This document shows positions 22,888-23,502 of a stretch of DNA of 23,502 nt, in pieces. Made by a program: the position numbers and the translations under genes. Origin of the DNA: an uncultured Collinsella sp. (lineage in GTDB: Bacteria > Actinomycetota > Coriobacteriia > Coriobacteriales > Coriobacteriaceae); NCBI GenBank assembly GCA_900544995.1, contig UQXC01000032.1:1-23502 (forward strand). Reading direction: 5' to 3'. Numbering within the stretch: position 1 is the stretch's first letter; each line of letters begins with the position of its first letter. The notes beneath the pieces are model-generated. The model was not told the DNA's origin, did no database searches, and saw only the letters and a program-made list of their open reading frames with translations.

Positions 22888-23502
22888 CTATCCTCTCTTC
22901 CTTGCAGCGTCGGAGGCGCGGCGCGCCAGCGCATCGGCGCGCGGCAACCATGTGTCGAGCAACTCATCACACGCGGTCTCGAGCTCCTTAGCACGAACGC
23001 GATCCTTCATAGACGTGGTGTTCGCAAAGAGCGTCAAGCTCGCGCCCTGCATAGCAGCACGGCAGAACACGGCGCCGCACGCCACATCGGACAGCAGCTG
23101 ACGCGAACCCTTGTCGGCCATGTCCTCGAGCAGCGCCAGCGCACGCCCGCAGGCATCCATAATGCGATACGGCGGCATAGCGGCCACATGCAGAGCATCC
23201 TGAATCGCGGTCGCTCGAGCCGGATCGTCACGCGGAATACCGTACGCCGCGGACACCCGCCCGTAGGCACGAACGTCCTCGGCAACCAACTCGACAAGCT
23301 CCTGGGCCAGCTCATCCGCCTGGGCAAACGCACGCGTCAGGTCATCCGCACGATCAGCAAGCGCGGGATTGGTCGCACCGTAGCGGGCAACCATTCCGCA
23401 CAGCGAGGCGCCCAGCGCGCCCACAAAGGCGCTCGCGCTGCCACCGCCGGGAACCGGCTCCCGCGCGGCCAGCGGCCCCGCCAACCCCCGGCTAGATATG
23501 CC
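22888..23502 (-). CDS. fchA: Cyclodeaminase/cyclohydrolase FchA, start beyond window
   Basis: A member of the FTCD C-terminal domain family (formimino-THF cyclodeaminase; acts as methenyl-THF cyclohydrolase in several anaerobes). It has the conserved PVPGGGSASAFVGALGASLC near its N-terminus, the helical bundle middle and NTTSMKDR near the C-terminus (family N-x-x-x-x-x-D/N folate region). A TTG at 23484 could start it, but the frame is open to the window edge and no ribosome-binding site precedes the TTG, so the true start probably lies outside. It is immediately upstream of folD, 2 bases apart, consistent with FchA producing or consuming methenyl-THF next to FolD. Confidence 0.85.
   Translation of the reverse strand, partial: GISSRGLAGPLAAREPVPGGGSASAFVGALGASLCGMVARYGATNPALADRADDLTRAFAQADELAQELVELVAEDVRAYGRVSAAYGIPRDDPARATAIQDALHVAAMPPYRIMDACGRALALLEDMADKGSRQLLSDVACGAVFCRAAMQGASLTLFANTTSMKDRVRAKELETACDELLDTWLPRADALARRASDAARKRG

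Noticed and set aside
23470..23502. TTG at 23484 as the start of fchA
   Set aside because: No ribosome-binding site, the frame stays open to the window edge, and family members have more residues before the PGGGS motif.

Overview
The window is a GC-rich, gene-dense bacterial chromosome segment. Its gene content suggests a gut Coriobacteriia (Collinsella-like actinobacterium): a class III fructose-1,6-bisphosphatase, a DegV lipid-binding protein, a C69 dipeptidase, an FchA/FolD folate pair and giant transcobalamin-like surface proteins. The taxonomic guess is inference from gene content and style; no rRNA is present. I see no tRNA, rRNA, CRISPR array, transposase or phage gene.

Layout. 1-1120 (minus): queH (cut by the window edge) behind a DUF3267 membrane protein with an HExxH motif. 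1253-4566 (plus): a methionyl-tRNA synthetase-like protein with an eroded KMSKS loop, then an RNA m5C methyltransferase. 4591-4761 (minus): a 56-residue single-pass membrane protein, shorter than usual gene-calling cut-offs. 4953-6044 (plus): a TIM-barrel-like protein of unknown function with its own terminator. 6126-7016 (minus): degV. 7337-9253 (plus): fbp, behind an AT-rich upstream region with inverted repeats. 9332-10354 (plus): two GtrA paralogues separated and preceded by strong palindromes. 10381-10494: back-to-back terminators.

10516-17710 (minus) is the most interesting part. A promoter and a cobalamin riboswitch precede a two-gene operon. The first gene encodes a ~2009-residue cell-surface protein with a signal peptide, about six Ig-like modules, four tandem DUF4430 domains (the fold of the C-terminal domain of transcobalamin and intrinsic factor), a PQQ-like beta-propeller, an InlB-type repeat and a C-terminal membrane anchor. 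The second gene, translationally coupled to it, encodes a membrane-anchored single-DUF4430 protein. I read this as a Gram-positive surface vitamin B12 capture system, with a propeller that recalls BtuG of Bacteroides. The function is inferred; riboswitch and domains are read from the sequence.

17815-20003 (minus): an AarF/UbiB atypical kinase behind a small phasin-like protein. 20151-21674 (minus): a C69 dipeptidase. 21756-21996: an AT-rich intergenic element bounded by a perfect 25-bp inverted repeat and containing a terminator hairpin. 22031-23502 (minus): folD coupled to fchA (start outside the window). This FolD lacks the lysine and glutamine used for cyclohydrolase activity, and the neighbouring FchA could supply that step.
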